Shown: piece by piece, positions 12,194 to 23,645 of the stretch
How positions within the stretch are numbered: the first letter of the stretch is position 1
Layout: every line of letters starts with the position of its first letter
Assembly (NCBI RefSeq): GCF_024166365.1
Contig: NC_064820.1
Location: forward strand, 50,755,501-50,819,500
Source: Elephas maximus indicus
Taxonomy: Eukaryota; Chordata; Mammalia; Proboscidea; Elephantidae
DNA: 64,000 nucleotides
Reading direction: 5' to 3'
Notes under the pieces: model-generated
The model's input: the letters and a program-made list of their open reading frames with translations, nothing else
The model's database searches: none
What the model was told of the DNA's origin: nothing
Program-made: the position numbers and the translations under genes

Positions 12194-13140
12194 TATGTCA
12201 TGATTAGTATAATGCAGTACACAAATACCTATCTGTCTAATACTAAACCTCTCCCTCTTTTTCACTCTCTCTCTTTCATAAATTGTTGTCAAGTGTCCCA
12301 GATTGATTTATTATATCTTCAAATAGAAAACCTATAGAGCTTCTTGGGGATTTTATCACATTTACACTATGTATCTCAGGTATTGTGTGGCCATACCCAA
12401 TAGCGTGGGGTTAAATGGCTCCAAATCTGGTCTTTGGCTCATAATTTATGTGGGTCTTATTTCCTTAATTCTGTGTGCGCCTCAAAAATAAATAAACAAA
12501 TAAATAGCATTCACAGTGGTTTTAGTAAATGCTTGAGATAATCTTTTTTTTTTTAAACTACAACATTGCCTGACCATAATAGGTGTTTAATATGTATTTA
12601 ATAAACGAATAAATGAACCAATGAATGGTCATTTAAAGGACTGGCTAAGTAAAGGCAAAGTGGGTATACATTAAATATAGACGTTTTTTCTTTCAACAAT
12701 ACAATCATACTTGCCAAACTTTGACATGAATTAATAATTCCACGTCCAAATAAAATGAGAATGAAAGTAAAAGTCAAAAGATCACTTGTTTCAAATGAAA
12801 AGTCAATGGGTTTCAAAATGTAAACACTTGATATTAATTTGGGGTCAATTATTATAAATCTGAAACTTAAAAAAAAATTCTAAATAACACATGTATGATT
12901 GCAACCATTCATTATTAAGATTGTGAGAAAAGAGGCCTGGAACATGGATCGGAAAACCTATTTAGGGTACGAGGTCTTTGATCAAGGCAACATTCTTGGT
13001 TAAGAAAAATGTGATTTGGGGTAGACTGAATTTAAAGAAAGCAAATAGCACAAAAAATCAGAAACTGATACAGGGTGACTCTCATGTGTCAGACACTTTC
13101 ATGTCTCACTTCATAATTTATTATATCTTCACAAAATGTA
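12194..13140. other. Mostly unique sequence with an L2-like end
   Basis: At about 12565-12630 the string 'aataggtgtttaatatgtat' and a run of 'aataaatgaa'-like units resemble the 3' end of an L2 LINE. The rest shows no recognised feature. Confidence 0.4.
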
Positions 13141-13154
13141 CAAGGTTAGGATTA

Positions 13155-13312
13155 AAAAAAAAACCCTGCTGTTGAACAGATTCTGACTCATAGTGACCCT
13201 ATAGGACAGGCTAGAACTGCCCCATAGAGTTTCCAAGGAGCACCTGGTGGACTCAACTGCCGACCCTTTGGTTAGCAGCCGCAGCTCTTAGCCACTACGC
13301 CGCCAGGGTTTC
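13155..13312 (-). mobile_element. AfroSINE, short form, with intact target duplication
   Basis: Minus-strand copy with an A/T-run 3' end at 13155 and the tRNA-like head ending near 13312 ('tacgccgccagggtttc'). It is flanked by a perfect 14 bp direct repeat, caaggttaggatta, at 13141-13154 and 13313-13326, which proves insertion by target-primed retroposition. The fit to the family and the intact repeat suggest a relatively young copy. Confidence 0.96.
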
Positions 13313-13326
13313 CAAGGTTAGGATTA

Positions 13327-14814
13327 CATTCTATAAATGCTGATACTGAGCCTGGGAGAAATTAGGTAAATTGCTAAAGGTATACCCACTACAGTATTGT
13401 AGGTTTGGTGTTTGAACCCTAAACTCGTTCTCATCCCTTTCATCAGGCTTCACTGGATAAAGTTGACTATGGCAAAATAACAAAGGCAATGATAAAGATA
13501 GTTTTGAACACTGTCTCTCACTTTCCAGTAAACATTTGATAGATTTCCAAAGAATTTTATAGCATCATACCATTTAGTCAATACAAAGGGATTGACTTCC
13601 ATGTAGATTCATATTCCAGATAATTAAAGTTATACAGAGCCCAAATTTTGTGAGGAATAAAAAGAAACTTGGCATGTAAATCCTTAAGTTCACCATTGCC
13701 TTGATTTTATTTATAGAAATGGCTAAGTAAAATTTGTTATTTTCTTGAGGACTCAGAGGCATCAGCATTAACTTTGATGGCTCCCTCTGCTGTGAAAGCA
13801 GATTGCCACCAGGATCTCCTGAGTACCTAGGTTAACACAAACTAATAAATTAATACATAATGGATTGTTAGAACTGAGTCAAAAATACAAGCAATGGTTG
13901 GCAGTGTTCTTTTTTGAGTAAGAAGCATGAGCTTTTGTGTACGAACCCAAGCATCTCTTTTTGACAGGTTCTCAGCCGTATTACAGAGAGTAAGGACTTT
14001 CAGACAAGTGAATCTACATAAATAAATGTTAGTATTCTGGGAGAAGCATAAAAATATGGGTAGTTTTATGTCCAAGGCAAAAAAAAAAAGGAGTAATTTG
14101 TTTCTGTGTCTTAAAACTCATAATTATCAGATAATTTGCAAAAAATTGAGCTGATTATATTAAGTGATGTTGGAAAAAGTATATAGCAATTGTTATTTCA
14201 GCTGATAGTTCATTTACACCCTTAAATTTGTTTAACACATGATTCCACTCCTGATCCTTCACAGTAAAATGCTTCGATTCTAGGTCTGTGTGATCCTATC
14301 CAGAAAATATACAGCAATTGTCAATATCTAAATAATTTCCAGGTTAATAAATAGAAATATTTTAAATAACTACAATGTTTTACTACTCTTTAAATATGAA
14401 ACAGAACTGAATTAACTTATAACTCAAAAGATACATTAAAAAAATTCTTACAGAGATTATGGAGTAGAAAATTCTGACTAAATTCCTGGGTGGCATGTGC
14501 CCAGCAAAATCGTCCACAAGTAGGACATGAAAAAGGAAGAAGAGAAGGGGTTTCCGAAGACTGGTAAAGGAATGGACCTCGCTGAAGAGCAACAGAGCTA
14601 TGTTAGTATGTTTCAGGTTATCCGACCCGCATGCTTTAGATCTGTTTGGGAATGCAAATTTGGCCAACTCAGCAATTTAAAAGACTGCATCTACACTCTA
14701 GCTTAAATGACTTGAAACAATGTCAAAAGACAACTAATTGCTGTATGTTCAGAGTATTTGGAAAAACAAACAACACCATATGCAATATTAATTAGTTTTT
14801 ATATTACCTACAGT
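13327..14814. other. Unique intron sequence
   Basis: No recognised repeat or gene. Open frames at 13574-13768, 13842-14075 and 14383-14667 (minus) have no family features. Confidence 0.45.
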
Positions 14815-15346
14815 ATTTTTCCCCCACATGTCTGTCAGTTTGTCGTATTGTGGGGGCTTGTGTGTTGCTGTAAAGCCGGAAACTGTACCACCATTATTCA
14901 GATACCAGCAGGACCACACGTGGCAGGCAGGTTTCAGCTGAGCTTCCAGACTAAGACAGACTAGGAAGAAGGACCTAGCAGTCCACTTCTGGAAAGAAAT
15001 AACCACTAAAAACTTTATGAATAGCAGTAGAACATTTTCTGATATAGTGCCGGAAGATGAGCCCCTCAGGTTGGAAGGCACTCACAGTACGACGGAGGAA
15101 GAGCTGCCTCCTCAAAGTACAGTTGACCTTAATGATGTGAATGGAGTCAAGCTTTTGGGACCTTCACTTTGCTAATGTGGCATGGCTCGAAATGAGAAGA
15201 AACAGCTGCAAACATCCATTAATAATCATAACGTGAAATGTACAAAGCATGAATCTAGGAAAATTGAAAATCATCAAAAACGAAATGGAATGCATAAACA
15301 TCAACATCCTAGGCATTCTTAGCTGAAATGGACTGGTATTGGTCAT

Positions 15347-15727
15347 ATGGTCTGCTATGCCAGGAAGGACAACTTGAAGAGAAACGGTGTTGCATTAATT
15401 GTCAAAAAGAACATTTCAAGATCTATTCTGAAGTACAACACTCTCAGTAATAGGATAATATCCATACACCTACAAGGAAGACCAGTTAATAAGACCATTA
15501 TTCAAATTTATGCAATAACCGCTAAGGCCAAAGATGAAGAAATTGAAGGTTTTTACCAACTTCTGCAGTCTAAAATTGATCAACCATGCAATCAGGATTC
15601 ATGGATAATTACTGGTGATCAGAAACCAAAAGTTGGAAACAAAGAAGGAACAAAGTTGGAAAACATGCCCTTGGCGATAGAAACGATGCAAGAACAAGAC
15701 TTCTTCACTGCAGATACCTTTTTTTAA
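15347..15727 (+). pseudogene. RTE endonuclease fragment
   Basis: A 126-codon open remnant of the LINE endonuclease. Recognisable strings are KRNGVALIVKKNISRSILKY, SIHLQGRPVNKTIIQIYAIT and DQPCNQDSWIITGDQKPKVG. The catalytic GDWN motif is changed to GDQK, and the frame stops soon after, so it cannot act as a nuclease. In an active element this domain would nick the target DNA to prime reverse transcription. It begins at an internal methionine; upstream frames are broken by stops. Confidence 0.85.
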
Positions 15728-16360
15728 CAACATAAACAGCGACTATACACGGGAACCTTGCCAGATGGAATACACAGGAATTAAATTGATTACATCTGTG
15801 CAAAGAAGACTATGGAAAAGCTCAATACCATCTGTCAGAATAAGGCCAGGGCCAATGGTGGAACAGACCGTCAATTGCTCATATGCAAGTTCAAGCTGAA
15901 GCAGAAGAAAACTAGAATAAGTCCACAAGAGCCAAAGTACAGCCTTGAGTATATCCCACCAAAATTTAGGAGACCTTTATCTCAATAATAGATTTGATGG
16001 GCTGAACACTAATAACTGAAGCCTAGACAAGCTGTGGAATGACATCAAGGACATCATACATGAAGAAAGCAAGAGTTCATTAAAAAGACAGGAAAGAAAG
16101 AAAAGAGCAAAATGGATATCAGGAGAGACTCTGAAAATTGTTCCTGAACTTCAAATAGCTAAAGTGAAGGGGAGAAATGATGAAATACAAGAAATGAACA
16201 GAAGATTTCAAAGGGCAGTTTGAGAAGACAGAGTATTATAATGAAATGTGCAAAGAGCTGGAGATGGAAAACCAAAAGGGAAGAACACGCTCAGCGTTTC
16301 TCAAGCTGAAAGAACTGAAGAAAAAATTCAAGCATCGAGTTGCAATAGTGAAGGGATTCT

Positions 16361-16948
16361 ATGGGGAAAATATTAAATGACGCAGAAAGCATCAAAAGAA
16401 GATGGAAGGAATACACAGAGTCATTATACCAAAAAGAATTAGTTGATGTTCAACCATTTCAAGAGGTAGCATATGATCAGGGACCAATGGTATTGAAGGA
16501 AGAAGTCCAAGCTGCTCTGAAGGCATTGGCAAAAAACAGGGCTCCAGGAATTGATGGAATATCAATTGAGATGTTTCAACAAACGGATGCAGTGCTGGAG
16601 GTGCTCACTCATCTATGCCAAGAAATCTGGAAGACAGCTCCCTGGCCAACTGACTGGAAGAGATCCATTTTTATGCCTATTCCCAAGAAAAGTGACCCAA
16701 CCAAATGTGGAAATTATAGAACAATATCATTAATATCACAAGCAAAAAAAATTTTGCTGAAGATCATTCAAAAACAGTTGCAGCAGTATATCGACAGGGA
16801 ACTGCCAGAAATTCAGGCCGGTTTCAGAAGAGGATGTGGAACCAGGGATATCATTACTGACATCAGTTGGATCCTGACTAAAGCAGAGAATACCAGAAGG
16901 ATGTTTACCTGTGTTTTATTGACTATGCAAAGGCATTCGACTGTGTGA
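16361..16948 (+). pseudogene. RTE reverse transcriptase fragment
   Basis: The longest frame in the window, 195 codons. It starts in the connector between nuclease and RT (DAESIKRRWKEYTESLYQKE) and enters the RT finger domain with RAPGIDGISIEMFQ, FMPIPKKSDPTKCGNYRTIS and LPEIQAGFRRGCGTRDI. A frameshift near 16890-16905 turns the expected FIDYAKAFD motif into unrelated residues, and the true motif continues in another frame (bases 16913-16945). The YADD codons lie further on at 17220-17231. It is a dead copy. Confidence 0.9.
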
Positions 16949-17912
16949 ATCATAAGAAATTATGGATAACATTGTGAAGAACAGGAATTCCAGAACACTG
17001 AATTGTGCTCGTGAGGAACCTTTACATAGATCAAGAAGCAGTTGTTCGGATAGAACAAGGGGTTACTGATTGGATTAAAGTCAGGAAAGGTGTGCATCAG
17101 AGTTGTATTTTTTACCATGCCTATTCAATCTGTATGCTGAGCAAATAATACGAGAAGCTGGATTACATGAAGAAGAATAGGGCATCAGGATTGGAGGAAG
17201 ACTCATTAACAACCTGCATTATGCAGATGACACAACTTTGCTTGCTGAAAGTGAAGAGGACTTGAAGCACTTACTGATGAAGGCCAAAGACCACAGCCTT
17301 CAGTATGGATTGCAACTCAACATAAAGGAAATAAAAATCTTCACAAATGGACCAATAAGCAACATCATGATAAACGGAGAAAAGATTGAAGTTGTCAAGG
17401 ATTTCATTTTACTTTGATCCACAATCAACAGCCATGGAAACAGCAGTCAAGAAATCAAAAGACGCATTGTGTTGGGTAAATCTGCTGCAAAGGACCTCTC
17501 TAATGTGAAAGCTGGACAATGAATAAGGAAGACCGAAGAACTGACACCTTTGAATGGTGGTGTTGGTGAAGAACATTGAATATACCATGGACTGCCAAAA
17601 GAATGAACAAATCTGTCTTAGAAGAAGTACAACCAGAATGCTCCTTACAAGCAAGGATGGCAAGACTGTGTCTTACATTCTTTAGACATGTTGTTAGGAG
17701 GGATCAGTCCCTGGAGAAGGACATCATGCTTGGCAAAGCACAGGGTCAGCGGAAAAGAGGAAGACCCTCAATGAGGTAGATTGACACAGTGGCTGCAACA
17801 GTAAGCTCAAGCATAACAACGATTGGAAGGACTGGAGAGTGTTTCATTCTGTTGTGCATGCGGTCACTATGAGTCAGAACTGACTAAACGGCACCTAACA
17901 ACAACAACAACA

Positions 17913-19640
17913 GGGAAAATATTCAGTGACACAGGGAGCATCAAAAGAAGATGGAAGGAACACACAGAGTCACTGCACCAAAAAGAATTGGATGTCCACC
18001 CATTTCAGGAGGTAGCATGTGATCAAGAACCCATGGTACTAAAGAAAGAAGTCTAAGCTGCCCTGAAAGTATTGGCAAAAAAACAGGGCTCCAGGAATTG
18101 GCGGAATGCCAAATGAGATGTTCAACAAACGGATGAGTGCTTCAGGTGCTCACTTGATTATACGAAAAATTTGGAAGTCAGCTACCTGCCCAGCTGTTTG
18201 GAAGAGATCCATTATTTATGCCCTTACCGAATAAAGATTGTCCAACTGAATGTGGAAATTATTGAACAATATCATTGATATCACAGGCAGGTAAAACTGC
18301 GCTTAAGATTACTCAAAAGTGGCTGCAGCAGTACATCGATAGCGAGCAACCAAAAATTCAAGCCAGATTCAGAAGAGAACATGGCACCAGGGACATCATT
18401 GTTGATATCAGATGGATCCTGGCTGAAAGCAGAGAATACCTGTGTTTTACTGATTAAGAAAGGCATTCTACTGTGTGGATCGTAACAAATTATGGATAAC
18501 ATTGAAAAGAATGGAAACTCCAGAACACTTAATTGTGCTAATGAGGAATCTGTACATAGATCAAGAGGCAGTTGTTCGGACAGAACAAGGGAATGCTGTG
18601 TGGTTTAAAATCAGGAAACGTGTGTGTCAGAGTTGTAGCCATCCACCATACTTATTCAATCTGTATGCTGACAAGTGATCCAAGAAGCTGGACTATATGA
18701 AGAAGAACAGGGCATCAGGATTGGAAGAAGACTCATTAACAACCTGCGTTATGCAGATGACACAACCTTACTTGCTGAAAGTGAAGAGGACTTGAAGCAC
18801 TTACTGATGAAGAACAAAGGCTATAGCCTTCAGTATGGATGACATCTCAACATGAAGAAAACAAAAATCCTCACAACTGTACCAATAAGCAACATCATGA
18901 TGAACAGAGAAAATATTGATGTGGTCAGGAATTTCATTTTAGAGGGAGCGGCTGTATCATTAGGGCGAGAGTAATTGGGAGTATGTAGCAAGGTATCTTT
19001 TTTTTTAGCAAGGTATATATAACTTTTTGTGTGAGAGGCTGACTTGATTTGTAATCTTTCACTTAAAGCAGAATAAAAATTATTAAAAAAAAAAAAAAAG
19101 AATTTCATTTTACTTGGATCCGCAATCAACACACATGGAAGCAGCAGTCAAGAAATCAAATGATGCATTGTGTTGGACAAATCTGCTGCAGAAGACCTCT
19201 TTAAAATATTAAAAAGCAAAGATGTCACCTTAAGGACTAAGGCATGCCTGACCCAAGCCATGGTGTTTTCAATTGCCTCATATGCATGTGAAAGCTGGAC
19301 AGTGAATAAGGGAGACTGAAGAAGAACTGATGCCTTCATATTATTTTGTTGGTGAAGAATATTGAATATACCATGGATGCCAAAAGTATGAACAAATTTT
19401 TCTTGGAAGAAGTACAGCCAAAATGCTCCTTACAAGTCTCACATGCTTTGGACATGTTATCAGGAGGGATCAGTCCATAGAGAAAGACATCATGCTTGGA
19501 AGACCCTCAAGGAGATGGATTGACCCAGTGGCTGCAACAATGGGCTCAAGCATAGCAAGGATTGTGAGGATGGTACAGGACCAGGCAGTATTTCATTCTG
19601 TTGTACATAGAGTTGAATTGACCATAGTGACAACAACAAC
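17913..19640 (+). mobile_element. Second RTE copy, 5'-truncated, head to tail with the first
   Basis: It begins abruptly after the first copy's CAA tail at the point equivalent to 16363 ('gggaaaatattcagtgacac') and repeats the RT region, C-terminal part and tail, ending in CAACAACAAC at 19640. YADD codons are at 18750-18761. A frame at 18475-18678 keeps EHLIVLMRNLYIDQEAVVRT. The copy is interrupted at 18942-19099 by a later poly(A)-tailed insertion. Many stops; inactive. Confidence 0.92.
18942..19099 (+). mobile_element. Poly(A)-tailed retroposon nested in RTE
   Basis: A 3'-end copy of the same family as 9760-10685 and 44990-45785 ('aggctgacttgatttgtaat', 'cacttaaagcagaataaaaa', then a long A run). 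It is flanked by the 13 bp direct repeat gaatttcatttta at 18929-18941 and 19100-19112. The duplication and poly(A) tail show L1-type retroposition into an RTE that was already present. Confidence 0.93.
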
Positions 19641-19905
19641 ATTTTTACCCAAATAACAAAGGACCCTCTGCATTGTTTACCAGTTGTGCCCTCCACCCAC
19701 CCCGTAGGCACCCTCATAAGTACCACCATGGCAATCCTCTCCCACAAGTTGCTGTTAAAAAAAAAAAAAAAGAAATTAGCATAGCATGCTTACGAAAATA
19801 CCATGCAGGAAAAAGGTGCAGGAAGCAAACAAACGCAGAAGTTGTGACCTATTTGGGTGAAAATATGGCACCTATTTTTCCATCTCATTTCTCTCTCTCT
19901 TTCCT

Positions 19906-19936
<31 letters not shown>

Positions 19937-20060
19937 AAATAAGGCAACTAACAGCAACATACACACAATGTTTTAAAGGGAACAGCAAAGCTACATTTCA
20001 TATGGAGAAATTAATGGAAGGGTTTGGTTATAAATGAGAGGAAAATAAGCAGTAGCTCTT
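19641..20060. other. Unique sequence with a CT/CA simple repeat
   Basis: A pyrimidine-rich and CA repeat lies at about 19889-19937 (CTCTCT then ACACAC). An A run is at 19757-19771. No gene recognised. Confidence 0.5.
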
Positions 20061-20720
20061 TAAGAGCAGAAGAGCTTGATTTTACATCTCAGCTGTGCTA
20101 ATTAGCTAGCTGTGTGACCTGTGTAATGGACTGAATTGTGTCCCCCCAAAATATGTGCCAAGTTGGCTAAGCCATGTGTGGTTGTCCTCCATTTTGTGTT
20201 TTTTCCTTTGTGTTATAAATCATAATTTCTGCCTATGGATAAAGAGGATTAGGGTGGGATGTAACACCCTTGCTCAGGCCATATCCCTGATCCAATGTAA
20301 AGGGATTTTCCTTGGGGTGTGGCCTGCACACCCCAGGGAAAAGGAAGAAAGTAGAGAGTTGGGAACCTCATACCACCAAGAAAGCAGCGCCGAGAGCAGA
20401 GCATGTCCTTTGGACCTGAGGTTCCTGTGCTGAGATGCTCCCAGACCAAGGGAAGACTGATGACAAGGACCTTCCTCCAGAGCCGACAGAGACAGAAAGC
20501 CTTCCCCTGGAGCTGGCGGCTGAATTCAGACTTCTAGCCTACCGGACTGTGAAAGAATAATCTTCTCTTTGTTAAAGCCATCCACTTGTGGTATTTCTGT
20601 TATAGCAGCACTAGATTACTAAGACACCTTGGTTAAGCGAATTATACTTCCTGAATCTTGATTTGCTCATTTTAAAATCAGGGCTAATTGCATAGAATCA
20701 AGAGAGTAGGAATGAAATAT
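20061..20720 (+). mobile_element. MIR split by an LTR
   Basis: The left part (about 20061-20121) reads 'ctaattagctagctgtgtga' and 'cct'; the right part resumes at about 20627 with 'ccttggttaagcgaattata' and 'ttgctcattttaaaatcagg'. Joined across the LTR, these form the MIR core region in correct order. The MIR is therefore older than the LTR. Confidence 0.75.
20122..20626 (+). mobile_element. MaLR-type solo LTR (MLT1-like)
   Basis: It begins 'tgtaatggactgaattgtgt' followed by 'cccccaaaat', and ends 'gcactagattactaagaca'. A 'ggactgtgaaagaataatct' polyadenylation region precedes the end. This is the signature of ERVL-MaLR LTRs. No internal retroviral sequence is attached, so it is a solo LTR. 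'acct' occurs at both edges, consistent with a short target duplication. The 92-codon frame at 20155-20433 is non-coding LTR. Confidence 0.82.
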
Positions 20721-20783
20721 ATATTTACTGTCTGCTGAATTATACCAGTGGCAAGTTAAGCAATCTTCCCTAATAGTAAGCTC

Positions 20784-20915
20784 TCAAACTTGAATATGCA
20801 TCAGAATCATATGGAAGTCTGGGATTTTTTATTTGTTTGGTTGGGGGCAGTAGAAAATTTGCATTTCTGGTATGTTCCCAGGCAATGTTGGTCCAGGGAC
20901 CACACACTGTTCTAT
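20784..20915 (+). mobile_element. MER5-type DNA transposon fragment
   Basis: 'ctctcaaacttgaatatgca', 'tcagaatcatatggaagtct', 'aatttgcatttctggtatgt' and 'tggtccagggaccacacact' follow MER5A order in plus orientation. The middle is interrupted by a T-rich stretch. Confidence 0.8.
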
Positions 20916-22020
20916 ACACTACAATTCAGAAACAGACGAGTCTGTTGATATAAAAATTCATTGACAGAAACATGTGCAGAGAAGCAGAATCATAAACAAG
21001 AATAAATGCAAATAATGGTAGTAGCTTAATGCCAAAGAATGATTTTTAAAGAACATGGAAAGAAGTGCTAGGTTTTTTGTTTTTGTTTTTTTTTTTTTTT
21101 GCTTGTTTTTAATACGTGTGGGACTCTTTGCATCTGCATAGCTGATAATGTGTATTTGGGGTTTGAGTACAAATACACTACACTGTTGTCTATAATAAAT
21201 TTAAAAAGCTTACAATAAGATTATTATCAGAATCTTTATTTTCTTCTGCCTAATAAGAGTGTGCAAACGTTAGTAGAAACTTAAGTCCCTTTTACTATTC
21301 CTTTAAGTATTTTACAGGCACTCTGAAAGGGCTATTTGTGTTGCCAGTCTAAGAATTAAAGTACTATATAGCCCCTTACAATCACACTCATGGCCAAGAA
21401 ACTGCTACAAAGAAGTAGGGGTTCACTTGACCCTCCCCATACCCCACTCATACTTAGAGGCATATACTTGCTCTAGAATGATCTCAACCCCTTTCAAAGG
21501 AGGATACCCGAGTGGGCTAATCGTTAATCTAGATCTGGCTGCCTTTTCAGCATAATTCAGTAGAGCTATTTAGTTTCTCTATCTGCCACAATTCTTTCAG
21601 ATGCCCTTGACATTCACTTAGAATTGAAGTCAGAAATAGGACCTGCATTAGCAGAAAACCTTTACCATCTCTCTATATAAGAAAGTATATCTTTCCCAAT
21701 TTGTTAAAGAGCAAAATGACCTTTTTTTATACTCTCACCTAGTAATTCAAGTCAGAGGGAAAAATGCCGTAATTGGCCTTATTGACAAGAACAATGGCCA
21801 ATCCTAAAACACTTCTCCATTTAAAAATTCAGGCTACACTTAACTGACCGGTTTTGTAATTTAACCATTGCCACTGACCTACCAGTAAATGCACCAGAAC
21901 CTTACAATCTAGGGACAATTTTCTCCAGTTGTAAATTAATAGCTAAAGTGTGTGAAAGATTAATCTCGTTGCAGTTTTATTACAAATAAAATGTGACTCT
22001 GTGGTCTTCCACATTGATCA
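20916..22020. other. Unique intron sequence
   Basis: A T run lies at 21072-21100. No gene or repeat family recognised. Confidence 0.45.
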
Positions 22021-22022
22021 CT

Positions 22023-22362
22023 GTTGTTGGGTGCTATCAAGTTGGACACTGACTCATGGCAACACCATGCACAAAGGAATGAATTGCTGCCTGGTCCTGC
22101 GCCATCCCCGTGATCTATTATGGATCGGAACATCGTAAATCATAGGGTTCTCATGGCCGATTTTTGGTAGTAGATCACTAGGCCTTTCCTATTAGCCCGT
22201 CTTAGTACGAAAAAATTAAAAGCTCCCCTAAAATCTGTTCAGCATCATAGCAACATGCAAGCTTCCACTGACAGACTGACTGATGGTCACCGTACATGAG
22301 GCGCATTGGCTGGAAACAACCTATGTCTCCTGCATGGAGGGTGAGAATTCAACCAGTAATCA
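22023..22362 (-). mobile_element. SINE with tRNA-Gly-like head and RTE-derived body
   Basis: Reading the minus strand, the head at about 22298-22362 is a degraded tRNA-Gly-like sequence: 'ggttgaattctcaccctcca' lies where tRNA-Gly(GCC) has its anticodon arm, and a decayed B box follows. Then comes a body like the RTE 5' end ('gtctgtcagtggaagcttgc', 'tgttgctatgatgctgaaca') and an RTE 3' end ('ggatggcgcaggaccaggca', 'gttgccatgagtcagtgtcc', 'caacaaca'). The body matches the non-autonomous element at 1312-1719. It is not a functional tRNA gene. Confidence 0.75.
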
Positions 22363-23204
22363 TTAGTCAACAATATTTGCAGATAGTCTTCTAGTGTGTC
22401 TCTTCATGACATGTACTAGATAAAGGATTCATTAAACTTGATATTTTCTTTCTAATTTTTTTCTTACCAGTTTTTTTTTTTTTTTTTTAGATAACAGTGT
22501 TTCACCTCTCTTTATCTTTATGGAAATGTGTCAGGATATGGATAATTACTTATCAGGGTTGTACAATGCCATGTTTGTACATGTCTTTCTCTGTTCTTAG
22601 GATATAGTCACAGGGAGACATAAATGACATGTTTCTAGGACAGAAACATATCTGGAATTCTTGGGAATTTTCCACAGTAAGCACTGATATAAATTTGACT
22701 AACTTGTAAAGTGAGAAAAGGAAGATTCTATGGCTAATTTGGTATGAAATAAAGACCTAGAAGAGCTTGTGTGTTTCTGGAGATAGGAACCCTAACCCCA
22801 CTCCCAGTTACACTAGAAACACTTACATGCTTGAGTCATTTTCTGTGACTCAAGATAATCAACTTTTATAAAGCTACTTACTAGCTTTGCCTTTTTCCTG
22901 ATTTCCTTTAGTAGATAAATAAACCTTCAAAAAAAAAAAAACTCTAGAAAGCTGGAAATCCTGCCTGGTTTCTTACAGGACACCCAGGCCGTGCCTCAAT
23001 TTTGGCCCTATTCTTACTATATTTCCTGCATTTCACATATGGGGGAAAAGCCTGAGGAAATCCTTATGTGGCTTATGTCTCTTCCCTGAGCCTTGGAGGG
23101 AAGGAGACTGCCATTTTGTGTGTGTTAGAATTCCAAATAACAACCATGTAAAAATATGGGACCATCACTGCAGTGTTAGTGCTGCTGGGATAATCTATAG
23201 ATAA
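22363..23204. other. Unique intron sequence
   Basis: T run at 22471-22488 and A run at 22930-22942. No recognised gene or repeat. Confidence 0.45.
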
Positions 23205-23455
23205 TGCAAAATATTATAAATTTGTTATGGGCTACCATGAGACCAGAAGAAATGGATAACACCTGGCTGGCTACCACTACCGAAAATTTTGATCAAGGAC
23301 CAAATAGATGGGTCCTGACCAAAAGGAGGAAAAGCATGGAGCACAACTTCAAGCTCATATGGAAACCAGACTTACAGGATTCATTAAGAATGGGGCTACT
23401 CCCAAATCTAATGCCCAGAAATAATCTTTAAACCTTGAGCTGAAACAATCCCATG
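23205..23455 (+). mobile_element. Poly(A)-family internal fragment
   Basis: 'gagaccagaagaaatggata', 'acacctggctggctaccact' and 'gaaaccagacttacagg' align with the middle of the 9760-10685 and 44990-45785 copies, in another subfamily form. No poly(A) tail of its own; a SINE follows directly. Confidence 0.6.
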
Positions 23456-23477
23456 AAGCCATCGTTAAACTAAACAA

Positions 23478-23645
23478 CAAAAACCAACCAAACCTGTTGC
23501 CATTGAGTTGATTCAGACTCATAGCAACCCTAAAGGACAGTGTAGAACTGTTCCATAGGGTTTCCAAGGAGTGCCTGGTGGATTTGAACTGCCAACCTTT
23601 TGGTTAGCAGCCATAGCTCTTCACCACTATACTACCAGGTTTTCC
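23478..23645 (-). mobile_element. AfroSINE, short form
   Basis: 'ctgttgccattgagttgatt', 'ttccatagggtttccaagga', 'tggatttgaactgccaacct' and a head ending 'actatactaccaggttttcc'. Confidence 0.92.

Larger units (their letters stand above)
14821..17912 (+). mobile_element. RTE-clade LINE, near full length, degenerate
   Basis: The element starts with the RTE 5' region (compare 1312-1540), continues through an endonuclease region (about 15200-15960) and reverse transcriptase (about 16360-17400), and ends in the tail 'gtcactatgagtcagaactg' plus CAACAACAACA. The apurinic-type endonuclease segment at 15347-15727 reads KRNGVALIVKKNISRSIL and has GDQK where active RTEs have GDWN. The RT YADD codons are at 17220-17231. 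Frameshifts and stops occur throughout, for example just before the FIDYAKAF motif near 16890-16930. At 3.09 kb it is close to the length of a complete RTE. It is an inactive relative of the BovB-like RTEs described from afrotherians. Confidence 0.93.

Noticed and set aside
20122..20626. Complete endogenous retrovirus attached to the LTR
   Set aside because: No gag, pol or env-like frame or primer-binding site follows; the flanks are MIR sequence on both sides, so it is a solo LTR.
22298..22362. tRNA-Gly gene on the minus strand
   Set aside because: The match is degraded, the acceptor stem does not pair, and it is joined to an RTE-derived body, so it is a SINE head.
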